From Legionella bozemanae (GTDB lineage Bacteria > Pseudomonadota > Gammaproteobacteria > Legionellales > Legionellaceae), in contig NZ_LBAW01000020.1 in assembly GCF_001648595.1 (NCBI RefSeq), forward strand, positions 1 through 64,000: a stretch of 64,000 nucleotides of DNA. The letters are read 5' to 3'. Below, one piece after another: positions 27,693 to 35,630 of this stretch (the stretch's first letter is position 1; the number at the start of each line of letters is the position of its first letter). The position numbers and the translations under genes are program-made. A model generated the notes under the pieces. It did no database searches. It was given only the letters and a program-made list of their open reading frames with translations, and had not been told where the DNA came from.

Positions 27693-27890
27693 ATGGATAT
27701 AATTTCTCTTCAATTTGAAGAACCTTTAATGATTCATATTGGTGATGCAACTATTAAGATTTTGGCTTTTAAAACACAAGAACATGGAAATATAAAATTT
27801 GGTGTCGATGCACCCAGATCAGTGAACGTGCATAGGGAAGAGATTTTTCATGCCATTAAACAAAAAAAACTTTTAGAAACCGTTGAATAA
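27693..27890 (+). CDS. Divergent CsrA-family RNA-binding protein (paralogue)
   Basis: 65 residues. The C-terminal two thirds match CsrA closely (GNIKFGVDAPRSVNVHREEIFHAIKQ), including the arginine of VHREEI (R48, equivalent to CsrA R44). The first strand differs: MDIISLQFEEPLMI replaces the canonical start in which LTRR supplies RNA contacts. It may thus have altered RNA specificity or be a modulator. Legionella genomes carry several csrA paralogues. A good ribosome site (AGAGG) and a TATAAT at 27657-27662 precede it. Its last 8 bases overlap the PAP2 gene. Confidence 0.87.
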   Translation: MDIISLQFEEPLMIHIGDATIKILAFKTQEHGNIKFGVDAPRSVNVHREEIFHAIKQKKLLETVE

Positions 27891-28830
27891 TTTATCTAAA
27901 ATGGGTCAGGTATCATCGCGTTCGATTATAGTTCTTTCTGGTTTAATTCTGGCCTTATCTTCTATTATTCTTTTAGTAAATCATTTTTTTTACAAATATC
28001 CAGGGAATAACTACTTTCCTGAAAATATCCCCTTTCTTGCTTTAGTCTTAATTCTTTTGAACCTTGGGCTCGTCCTCTATTTTCCTCAAGACAATAAAAT
28101 TAGGCAAGTTGGACGAGAACTAGTTTATTTTTTTGCCATCATGTGCGTCATTGCCTTCGCTACAAATGCAGTGCAATTAACCCCATTCCCAATTATTGAT
28201 CCATTTATTGTCTTGTTTGAAGAGAAGTATATGCATATCTACATGGAGTCCATAGTAGCCTGGACCCATAATCATCCTCAGCTCAAATATTTACTTGGTA
28301 TCGTTTATGACAGCCTTCCGTATCAAATGAGTATTTTGCCTGTGCTGATTATTATCACATGTCGCTTTCATCTAATCAGGGAATATTATTTCTATTTGTT
28401 GTGCACTGCCTTAATTGGTTTTGGATTTTATTATTTTTTTCCTACTACTGCTCCAGCAAGCGTTACCAACAGTCCATTCTTCTCGCCAGAGCAAATTGCC
28501 ACAGGCTTTAAATTCAAACAAATTCATCACTATATTAATCCAACTACAAATGAAGGAGGATTAATAGCCCTTCCCTCTTTTCACGCAATTTGGGCAATCT
28601 TATGTGTAAATCTTCTTAGAGAATGGCTAATCCCTTGCGTTCTATTATCCATAATTAATGTCTTTCTTATTGCCTCATGCGTTTTACTGGGATGGCATTA
28701 TTTAATTGATATCATCGGGGGATTTATTGTTTTATGGATTAGCTACTACCTATTTCGATACTGTTCAAGAAAAAATATAGACCCCTCCAAGAGTTTGGGT
28801 GCAGCCTCGTCTCGTTCTAAATTTTTCTGA
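27883..28830 (+). CDS. PAP2-superfamily membrane phosphatase / inositolphosphotransferase-like
   Basis: 315 residues with about seven membrane helices. The PAP2 phosphatase motifs are present: PSFH at 231-234 and GWHYLIDIIGG with catalytic His272 and Asp276. The domain order resembles the PAP2_3 (Aur1/Ipt1-like) branch, which works on lipid phosphates or transfers head groups. Start codon overlaps csrA by 8 bases, so the two are coupled. Its 3' end overlaps the convergent L,D-transpeptidase gene by 14 bases. Confidence 0.83.
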   Translation: MNNLSKMGQVSSRSIIVLSGLILALSSIILLVNHFFYKYPGNNYFPENIPFLALVLILLNLGLVLYFPQDNKIRQVGRELVYFFAIMCVIAFATNAVQLTPFPIIDPFIVLFEEKYMHIYMESIVAWTHNHPQLKYLLGIVYDSLPYQMSILPVLIIITCRFHLIREYYFYLLCTALIGFGFYYFFPTTAPASVTNSPFFSPEQIATGFKFKQIHHYINPTTNEGGLIALPSFHAIWAILCVNLLREWLIPCVLLSIINVFLIASCVLLGWHYLIDIIGGFIVLWISYYLFRYCSRKNIDPSKSLGAASSRSKFF

Positions 28831-29734
28831 GTAAACCTGTAGGATGAGCAAATTCATTTTGAATTATTTTGTTGTTATTTAAGTTTAATGCATGATTACT
28901 TCTTAATAATTGTTTTTTCAGGGCTGATTGCAGTGTTATCCCGCTCTGCTCACTTAAAGGAGGATGTACTTGCACAAACCAGACTCCATCATGTCTTCCA
29001 ATTTTAACGGGTTCATTAATCACCCTTACTGGAGTTCCCACAGGGACCATTCGAAATAAAAATTCAATATCATCAGGAAACATGCGAATACATCCTGCAC
29101 TCACGCGCGTGCCAATTCCATTAGCTCGGTTTGTTCCATGAATAAGAAACGTTGGCCATCCCAAGCGCAAGGCATGTTGGCCTAAGGGATTATATGGTCC
29201 TGAAGGAAATTCATCTGGGAGAAAATCTCCATTTTTTTCTGCTTCGGCACGCAGATTTTCTGTTGGACGCCATTTGGGATTTGCTTCTTTTGCTACAATT
29301 TTAGTAACCCCCAAAGGAGTATTCCAACCTTTCCGACCGATACCAACGGGAAAAGTAATTACTACATTCTCATTTTCAGGAAAATAATAAAGACGGTATT
29401 CTGCTAAATTAATCACAATTCCCTTTCTAGGAACATTAGGCAGTATATATTGTGTAGGAATAATAAGCCCTGAACTCGTTAAAGAACGCCTGGCATCAAT
29501 TTGAGGGTTTGCTCTGAGTAGCTCATAATATCCGACATCGAAACGTTTTCCTATCTCATCAATCGTTTCGTTTAACTCGGATTGCGCATATTGAACCTCG
29601 CCAACCACATCACCTGTTGCGGGTATAACCAAAGTGGTTGCATTAGAAATAAACACAAAAAAAAATTGCATAAAAATCAAGAAGAACAACCTTTGTTTCA
29701 TAAAGATCATTTTCAATGAATTATCCATAAACAT
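28817..29734 (-). CDS. L,D-transpeptidase (YkuD/ErfK family) with LysM-like N-terminus
   Basis: Up to 305 residues. Signal peptide, then a LysM-like module (ETIDEIGKRFDVGYYELLRANP, about 57-78), then a YkuD catalytic domain with the active-site signature beginning at His199 (HGTN) and reaching Cys215 (VSAGCIRM). It makes 3-3 crosslinks in peptidoglycan or attaches lipoproteins to it. EnhA of Legionella belongs to this family. The start could be 29734 or an ATG 33 bases later (MKQRLFF), which gives a tidier signal peptide. Confidence 0.9.
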   Translation of the reverse strand: MFMDNSLKMIFMKQRLFFLIFMQFFFVFISNATTLVIPATGDVVGEVQYAQSELNETIDEIGKRFDVGYYELLRANPQIDARRSLTSSGLIIPTQYILPNVPRKGIVINLAEYRLYYFPENENVVITFPVGIGRKGWNTPLGVTKIVAKEANPKWRPTENLRAEAEKNGDFLPDEFPSGPYNPLGQHALRLGWPTFLIHGTNRANGIGTRVSAGCIRMFPDDIEFLFRMVPVGTPVRVINEPVKIGRHDGVWFVQVHPPLSEQSGITLQSALKKQLLRSNHALNLNNNKIIQNEFAHPTGLLRKI

Positions 29735-29754
29735 AGTCTGACTAGGGTAAAGAA

Positions 29755-29789
29755 GTAGCCTGGGTGGCGTGTAACGGAACCCAAGCTAC
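29755..29789. repeat. Inverted repeat (gtagcctgggt / acccaagctac)
   Basis: Arms at 29755-29765 and 29779-29789 pair at 10 of 11 positions with a 13-base loop. Located between fadJ and the L,D-transpeptidase gene. Same arm core as the repeats at 2.0 and 25.4 kb. Confidence 0.55.
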
Positions 29790-29816
29790 ATATTTTATAA
29801 AAATAGCAAAAGCAAA

Positions 29817-31835
29817 TTAAAAGCTTTCATCCACTTTAAAACGTTCACCATACTTGGACTCAAGAGTCTTAAATAAATTTTCCAAATTATTGGTTCCAAA
29901 ATCCTTAGCATAGTTCATTGGACCGCCACGGAAAGGGGCAAATCCAGTACCGAAAATCATACCTGCATCAAGCAAATCTGCATCAGCAACAACACCCTCA
30001 CGCAAACAAGCTGCTGATTCATTAACCATTCTTAGGATTAAGCGATCTGCAATATGTGGAGGAATTGGCGTACTAGGTTGTTTTTTGATTGGCTTACCAT
30101 TTTTGTACTGATAAAGCCCTTGACCTGTTTTCCGACCAAGCTTACCTTCTTTAACCATGTCACGCAGCTTTTGTGGTACAGTTCCGCCAAAATGGCCTGT
30201 TAAATTTTCAGCAACAGCCAAACCGACGTCTAATCCCACTGTATCTGCAAGCTCTACAGGTCCCATGAACATACCAAAAGACAAAGCTGCTTCATCAATA
30301 GTTTCAGCACTATATCCTTCATCCAGTAATTGGACACACTCCATGAGATAAGGCATCAAGACCCGATTTACTAAAAATCCTGGGCTGGATTTAACCGGTA
30401 ACGGCAGTTTGCCAATTTGATTGACAAAAGCGCATGAATTAAGTTCAACCTTCTTAGAGGTTTGTGTACTGCTCACTACTTCAACCAGGTCCATCTTAGC
30501 AACTGGATTGAAGAAATGAATTCCAACCAGGCGATTAGGATTAGCCATGACACTACTGATTTCATCCAATGGAATACTGGAGGTATTGGTAGCAATGATG
30601 GCATCTTTTTTAGCAAGTTTTTCAACTTTTTTCATGATTTCTTGCTTTACTGCAAGATTTTCAAATACCGCCTCAATAATTACATCAGCGCGGGCAATAC
30701 CATGGCCTTCAGGATCAGGAATTAAATTATCCATCGCAGCTTGTATCAGACGGGGCTTACGTAATTTTTTCTTATATAATGCATGAGCACGGCCAATTGC
30801 CGGAGCAATTTGAGCATAAGTTTGATCTTGCAAAGTGACTCGCAGGCCACGTAGAGCACACCATGCAGCAATATCGCCTCCCATGACACCAGCACCAATA
30901 ACGTGTACATGATTTGCCTTAAAATCACTGCCTTTTGCAAAGCCTTTTAAACGCTCACGTAAGGTAAAAGCGCGGATTAAGTTTTTTGCAGTAATTCCAG
31001 TAGATACTAAATGTTCCACCGAATCTATCTCTTTCAAATAAGCCCTATCCCCTATACCCCCTTCTTTCTCCCATAAATCAACAATGGCATAAGGCGCAGG
31101 ATAATGTTCTTTTCGCACCCGTTTAGCAATATTATGACGCATTAAAGCAGCAATAGGTTTTCTTAGCCAAGCACTATTAGTAAGTCCTTGTATGAAGGAA
31201 GGTTTATGTTTTGGTGGTTTATTTTTAATAAAATAAACTGCGGCTCGTTTTAGCTGACGTACAGGAACGACCTCATCAACCATACCTAAACTCTTAGCTT
31301 TTGCCGCATGTACTGCATTACCGGTTAGAATGATTTGCGATAAAGCATTAAAGCCACCGATCAATTGAGGTAAACGTACAGAACCACCCCAACCAGGATG
31401 TATACCTAACATGACTTCGGGTAAACCGATTCGAGTATCTTTTTCATCACTAGCAACTCGGTAAGTACAGGCCAAAGCTAATTCATAGCCGCCACCCATG
31501 CAAAAACCATCAATCATAGCAACGCTAGGAATTGTAAGAGCCTGTAATCGAGCGAAAACAGCTTGCCCTTTTCGCAAAAAATCTACTGCTTGGGCTGGAG
31601 TCTCAAATTTTGAAAAAGCATTTACATCTGCGCCCGCGATAAACCCTTTTTCTTTAGCTGAATGAACAATTAAGCCTATAGCATTTTTATCTTGCGACAC
31701 TTCATGCAGAAGGCTGTTGAGTTCATCTAATACTTCTTCATTAATGCTATTTATAGATGTATCTTTTCTATCCAAGCCTAACCACAGAATATTGTCACTA
31801 TCGCGTTTCAAGTCCCAATGTTTGTAATTATTCAT
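29817..31835 (-). CDS. fadJ: Fatty-acid oxidation multifunctional protein (enoyl-CoA hydratase / 3-hydroxyacyl-CoA dehydrogenase)
   Basis: 672 residues. The N-terminal crotonase domain (about 1-200) has the oxyanion-hole pattern FIAGADVNAF and the catalytic glutamate region GLPEVMLGIHPGWGG. The NAD-binding dehydrogenase domain begins near 310 with HVIGAGVMGGDIAAWCA and includes GIHFFNPVAKMDLVEVV. The thiolase-first order and lengths fit the FadI/FadJ pair better than FadB/FadA. Overlaps the thiolase gene by 8 bases. Confidence 0.88.
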   Translation of the reverse strand: MNNYKHWDLKRDSDNILWLGLDRKDTSINSINEEVLDELNSLLHEVSQDKNAIGLIVHSAKEKGFIAGADVNAFSKFETPAQAVDFLRKGQAVFARLQALTIPSVAMIDGFCMGGGYELALACTYRVASDEKDTRIGLPEVMLGIHPGWGGSVRLPQLIGGFNALSQIILTGNAVHAAKAKSLGMVDEVVPVRQLKRAAVYFIKNKPPKHKPSFIQGLTNSAWLRKPIAALMRHNIAKRVRKEHYPAPYAIVDLWEKEGGIGDRAYLKEIDSVEHLVSTGITAKNLIRAFTLRERLKGFAKGSDFKANHVHVIGAGVMGGDIAAWCALRGLRVTLQDQTYAQIAPAIGRAHALYKKKLRKPRLIQAAMDNLIPDPEGHGIARADVIIEAVFENLAVKQEIMKKVEKLAKKDAIIATNTSSIPLDEISSVMANPNRLVGIHFFNPVAKMDLVEVVSSTQTSKKVELNSCAFVNQIGKLPLPVKSSPGFLVNRVLMPYLMECVQLLDEGYSAETIDEAALSFGMFMGPVELADTVGLDVGLAVAENLTGHFGGTVPQKLRDMVKEGKLGRKTGQGLYQYKNGKPIKKQPSTPIPPHIADRLILRMVNESAACLREGVVADADLLDAGMIFGTGFAPFRGGPMNYAKDFGTNNLENLFKTLESKYGERFKVDESF

Positions 31836-33147
31836 GTCCTTTCACCTCAGTCACTCGTTCAAGATACATAGCCCCGCCCTGTCCTCCACCAATACAGATA
31901 GAAGCCATACCTCGCGACTCATTTTTTTGTTCCAATGATTTTAAAACGTGTAATACGATTCGCGCACCACTTGCGCCTATAGGATGCCCTGCTGCAATTG
32001 CACCGCCATCGCGATTAAGCTTTTCTAATGAAGGGCCACCCCACGCCTTTTCCAAACCTAACTGAGTTCGGCAATAATTCTCATCATTCCAAGCAGCAAC
32101 GCAACCCAAAACTTGAGCAGCAAACGCTTCATTAATTTCCCAGCAATCCATGTCTTCAGGTTTTAATTTTTGTCTTTGTAATATAGGAGTTGCTGCATGT
32201 ACTGGGCCAAGTCCCATTTGCGAAGGATCAAGCGCAGCCCATTGTGAATCAACTATTCTTCCTATAACCTGCAAACCATATTTTTTCACAGCATCAGCAC
32301 TGGCCAGCAATAACAAGCAAGCCCCATCTGTGATTTGCGAACTATTACCAGGGGTTACCATGCCGTATTTTTTATCAAAAAAAGGCTTTAATTTTGCTAA
32401 TTTCTCTACGGTTGAATCTGCTCGTAATCCGTCATCTTGTGAATAAATACGTCCTTTAGAGTCAATAAGCGGTGTGACTTCCGTCATTCTATTTTCATCA
32501 TAAGCCTTTGCCAGTCTTAAATGGCTTTGATTGGCAAATTCATCCATTTGTTCACGGGTAATATTAAAGCGGTAAGCAACTTTTTCGGCAGTTTGTCCCA
32601 TGTTCATACCGACAATAGGGTCAGTAAGGCCACGCAGCAAAGCAATCACAGGGGCAAGATAACCCGGTCTAAATTGTGTGATTAGCCCTAATTTTTGGCT
32701 CATACTCTTCGCAGAATACCAACTGGCTAACCAAGATGCCATTTTTTGGTTGAACAATAATGGCGCATGGCTCATGGCATCCGTACCCCCTGCAAGAACC
32801 AAATCACTGCGGCCACTTGCAATTTGGATGGCTGCATTATCCAATGCTTGCATTCCGGAGGCACAATTTCTCATTACCGTAAATGCAGGTACTTTTTCAC
32901 CACATCCCAGACGCAAAGAAACTACGCGAGCAATATTTGCCTCATCTGGGCTAGGCATTGCGCAACCAATAATTACTTCGTCCAACTCTGTTGGAGCAAA
33001 GGGTTGTCGATTTAATAATGGCATCCCTGCAGCTACCGCTAAATCAGATCCAGAAAAAGGACCTATTCCCTTGGCCTTTAGAAATGGTGTTCGATTTCCA
33101 TCAACAATATACACATCTCGGCCATGTAAATTCGACTTCTGTTTCAT
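31828..33147 (-). CDS. fadI: Acetyl-CoA acyltransferase (3-ketoacyl-CoA thiolase), FadI-like
   Basis: 439 residues. Catalytic cysteine in RNCASGMQALDNAA (about residue 90), NEAFAAQVLG, and the His/Cys pair in GGAIAAGHPIGASGAR and SICIGGGQGGAMYL. The length matches FadI (436) rather than FadA (387). It cleaves 3-ketoacyl-CoA in the last step of beta-oxidation. First gene of the two-gene operon. The AT-rich 330 bases upstream presumably contain the promoter. Confidence 0.9.
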   Translation of the reverse strand: MKQKSNLHGRDVYIVDGNRTPFLKAKGIGPFSGSDLAVAAGMPLLNRQPFAPTELDEVIIGCAMPSPDEANIARVVSLRLGCGEKVPAFTVMRNCASGMQALDNAAIQIASGRSDLVLAGGTDAMSHAPLLFNQKMASWLASWYSAKSMSQKLGLITQFRPGYLAPVIALLRGLTDPIVGMNMGQTAEKVAYRFNITREQMDEFANQSHLRLAKAYDENRMTEVTPLIDSKGRIYSQDDGLRADSTVEKLAKLKPFFDKKYGMVTPGNSSQITDGACLLLLASADAVKKYGLQVIGRIVDSQWAALDPSQMGLGPVHAATPILQRQKLKPEDMDCWEINEAFAAQVLGCVAAWNDENYCRTQLGLEKAWGGPSLEKLNRDGGAIAAGHPIGASGARIVLHVLKSLEQKNESRGMASICIGGGQGGAMYLERVTEVKGHE

Positions 33148-33521
33148 CGATCCTCCTTATTTTTAAATTGCGGTTACATCACTGCAACGATGTTTCGTTA
33201 AAAGAGTAGATTACTCCCAATTACTCTGTATCAAATTGGCAGCATACTTCTTTTGAAATAACCCAGATCTTTTAACTTAACGCCATACCTCTTCACCGAT
33301 AGTAGCTCTGATTTATGAATGATAAAGAGTAGCAGTAATCATGAAAATTTGGAAATTTTTATAAAGCATTAAATAAAAAATTATTAAACTAACTTCTTGA
33401 AAAAATGAATACTATAAGATTCACAAAGCAATTTATCCTTCTTTGGATAATTATAGATCATATTGGTGTATTTAAAGTTTTTGTCTCCATGCATTCAACT
33501 TGAATTTATAGATATTGCATA

Positions 33522-33549
33522 TTGACGGCATCAAAATACCTGTTATACT
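33522..33549 (+). promoter_or_regulatory. Extended -10 sigma-70 promoter of the tRNA-Ser/tRNA-Arg operon
   Basis: TTGACG (33522-33527), a 16-base spacer, TG one base before the hexamer, and TATACT (33544-33549), 16 bases before the tRNA-Ser 5' end. The GC-rich run after it (gcgcaacc) is compatible with stringent control of stable RNA, which is inferred. The rest of the 417-base gap from fadI (33148-33564) holds no gene that I can see. Confidence 0.7.
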
Positions 33550-33564
33550 GCGCAACCATTGATT

Positions 33565-33654
33565 GGAGAGATGGCCGAGTGGTCGAAGGCGCTCCCCTGC
33601 TAAGGGAGTATGGGAGAAATCCCATCGAGGGTTCGAATCCCTCTCTCTCCGCCA
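33565..33654 (+). tRNA. tRNA-Ser (anticodon GCU)
   Basis: 90 nucleotides with a long variable arm as expected for serine. Acceptor ggagaga pairs with tctctcc, anticodon loop CTGCTAA gives GCU, T-loop ttcgaat, and CCA is encoded at the 3' end. Reads AGC/AGU codons. Confidence 0.96.
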
Positions 33655-33660
33655 GTCAAC

Positions 33661-33737
33661 GCGCCCGTAGCTCAGTTGGATAGAGTATCTGGCTACGAAC
33701 CAGGGGGTCGGAGGTTCGAATCCTTCCGGGCGCGCCA
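33661..33737 (+). tRNA. tRNA-Arg (anticodon ACG)
   Basis: 77 nucleotides. Acceptor gcgcccg pairs with cgggcgc, anticodon loop CTACGAA gives ACG (read as ICG), T-arm ggttcgaatcc, encoded CCA. It lies 6 bases after tRNA-Ser. Pieces of its 3' half recur just downstream (33805-33823 inverted, 34002-34020 direct) and a piece of its anticodon-to-T-arm region at 50501-50526, as expected for a recombination hot spot. Confidence 0.96.
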
Positions 33738-33804
33738 TTTTTAATAAAAATCACAAAAGCAAAAATCACTCCGAAATGACAGCCAAAAACATCCAATGTC
33801 TTTG

Positions 33805-33823
33805 GCCCGGAAGTGTTCGAACC
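33805..33823 (-). repeat. Inverted partial copy of the tRNA-Arg T-arm/acceptor
   Basis: Read on the minus strand the segment is ggttcgaacacttccgggc, identical at 17 of 19 positions to tRNA-Arg 33713-33731. It sits in reverse orientation 68 bases after the tRNA. Probably the scar of an earlier integration or inversion event at this site. Confidence 0.55.
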
Positions 33824-33830
33824 GAACGAG

Positions 33831-33886
33831 GTTCGACAAAATGCGAAGCGAAGAGCGCAAAGCGCGGCGCAGCATTTTGGACGCGC
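33831..33886. repeat. 56-bp repeat, copy A
   Basis: The 56 bases starting gttcgacaaaatgcgaagcg match 50521-50576 at 51 positions. All five differences are G here and A there. The unit has aaaatgc/gcatttt ends and GC-rich interior palindromes. It is in the same orientation as copy B, so the 16.6 kb between are bracketed by direct repeats. Confidence 0.7.
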
Positions 33887-34001
33887 TTCAGCGCGCCGCA
33901 AAGCGGTGAGGAAGGAACAAAGTGACTGACGAATCTATCCTTCCCCTGAATCTTGGGATCATTTTAATTTAATAATAAGCTCTAAATACTAATTAATATT
34001 T

Positions 34002-34020
34002 GATCCTTCCGGGCGCGTCA
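34002..34020 (+). repeat. Direct copy of the tRNA-Arg 3' end (candidate attachment-site remnant)
   Basis: gatccttccgggcgcgtca matches tRNA-Arg 33719-33737 at 17 of 19 positions, and both are followed by a run of T. A direct repeat of a tRNA 3' end next to tyrosine-recombinase remains is the classic form of an att site. Only 264 bases separate this copy from the tRNA, so whatever lay between them is lost or was never large. Confidence 0.65.
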
Positions 34021-34075
34021 TTTTTTTCTTTTAAAATCAATGCCTTAGTCAAAATACTGTGTCATAAAAACCAAC

Positions 34076-34250
34076 CTACTGTGGCAAAAACGTGTCATAA
34101 ACTCGTTCTGCAGCTGTTCTTAAATGGTCACTTGAAAGGTGTCATAACGTAGTACCGTTTCGTAATTTGACCAGCCTCCAAACTCTTGTAAGTCGTGTAA
34201 GGCTGTTTCATTTTGCACATGCCAACTAGCCCAAGTGTGCAAGGACTTTT
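34076..34250 (-). pseudogene. C-terminal remnant of a tyrosine recombinase (phage-type integrase)
   Basis: On the minus strand, reading from about 34245 down, the frames give HTWASWHVQNETAL and LQEFGGWSNYETVLRY, the box-II region of tyrosine recombinases (normally HDLRHTWASWHVQNGT then LQELGGW). After a frameshift the protein continues SDHLRTAAERVYDTFLPQ and stops at 34076-34078. The catalytic tyrosine region is YETVLRY-like but the frame is broken and the N-terminal three quarters are absent. It lies beside tRNA-Arg and points toward it, as integrases of tRNA-borne islands do. Sequence upstream to about 34330 may be further debris. Confidence 0.75.
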
Positions 34251-34463
34251 ACTTGGAAGCCGATTTGACTTAATAAAGGGGTAAACCTTAGATATCCCCA
34301 GATAAGTGAATTAGAAAAGACATAAGCTTTGATATGTTAAACAAATAAAAAATAAAAAAACAATTGACTCGAACTATTTTTAATATTTATTTTGGAATGT
34401 TTACCGCTTAACTTTTTGCCTAAAAAATAATCTTTACAAGGGCTCAACTTTTGTCATTCCATT

Positions 34464-35180
34464 TTAATTATTCGCTTTCTTTTGCCCTTGAGTAATGTAA
34501 GAGTTCTCATAGCCCTCAATCATAGCTACCTTGGAAGCCCACTGCTTTTCCCAAGAACTAGGTTTATATGACTTAATATGACTTATTCCAAGCAATTAAT
34601 AATTTCTTTTGTGAGGAGCTCAAAGAAAGACCATAATGATCAGACATAAAAAGATAAGCCCGAGCTACAACTCCTTTTGCTTTATCAGGGGGTTCAGCAC
34701 GATGGGAGGCTTTATCATTGCGCATCCTAGAAAATCAGATTGATAAGGCAATGTTGTAAATCGGTAGTTAGATCGCGCTTGATTCACAACTCCTAATTCT
34801 GGCCATATAAATTGTAAAGTTCTGCTTCTACATGTCGATATCGATCATCTATTTTTTCACAGCATCTGCATCCTTTGTACATCCTTCCTCCACCGTCCTC
34901 ACATAAGGGAGTCCGCCAGCATTCAAATTGTTGCCCAAAATGTTCAGCAGTTATAATTATGCTCTCATTAAATACTATGTGCTCTCTTAATTGCTTCAGC
35001 AGCTTGCATCTTACAACTCTTTAGATCAACCTTTTTATCTTCATAGTTACATTGCCAATATATTGTTTGAGGGTTTTGTTGAAATAATTGGGATGCAATT
35101 TTCTTAGCTTGTGAAAAAGAACCTGGTGATTGGGCATAACTTAAAGAGATAAAAAATAATAAAAAAATCGAAGCATAATA
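34464..35180 (-). pseudogene. Endonuclease I (EndA/Dns family) pseudogene
   Basis: Read on the minus strand across at least three frameshifts, this gives a signal-peptide-like start (FLLFFISLSYAQ), IYWQCNYEDKKVD, EHFGQQFECWR, RMYKGCRCCEKIDDRYRH, ELGVVNQARSNYRF, GCAMIKPP, DKAKGVVARAYLFMSDHYGL and LLIAWNKSY, in the order of secreted endonuclease I. The frame breaks fall just before the catalytic His segment, after the Cys-rich part and near the C-terminus, and no good start codon remains. The intact family degrades DNA outside the cell. Confidence 0.8.
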
Positions 35181-35630
35181 GATTAAACAGAGAACGATGG
35201 GTTCGTTATAGAGCTATTTTTTGTTTTAACAAATTTTAACCTGATAAATCGAAACCCTCATAACTTTTATTGTATAAACATATTGCCCTAACTATTCACC
35301 TCCGTATCTATTCAGAAAGAGAATTCAATTAGTGAAATTACTTACTTAAGAACCTAGAATGATTTAGAGTTTTATTAAACTTAACTTATGCCTTAAAAAT
35401 TAATTGAGATAACAAACATAATCAATTACTAGCATCTTTACAGATTTGCCATCTGGTCCCAGTATTAAAACTTAGCAAAATCAGATTGCATTTTATAATT
35501 ATTTATTGGGTTTTAGTGCTTTTATATTCAGTACAAACCCTTATGCCTATAGTAATATTTTATCGAAATACAAATAGATACCTAAAGTGTATTATACTTC
35601 AATGGCTTTCAGTAGGTTAAAAAAACAATC
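35181..35630. other. AT-rich spacer, no feature seen
   Basis: About 450 very AT-rich bases between the endonuclease pseudogene and the kinase-like gene. I found no open frame of length, no clear hairpin with T-run and no recognisable repeat. Confidence 0.5.

Noticed and set aside
33472..33901. Two minus-strand open frames (88 and 81 codons) across the tRNA genes
   Set aside because: They read the antisense of tRNA-Ser and tRNA-Arg; peptides such as PEGFEPPTPWFVARYS and GRIRTSDPLVRSQILYPTEL are well-known spurious translations of tRNA complements.
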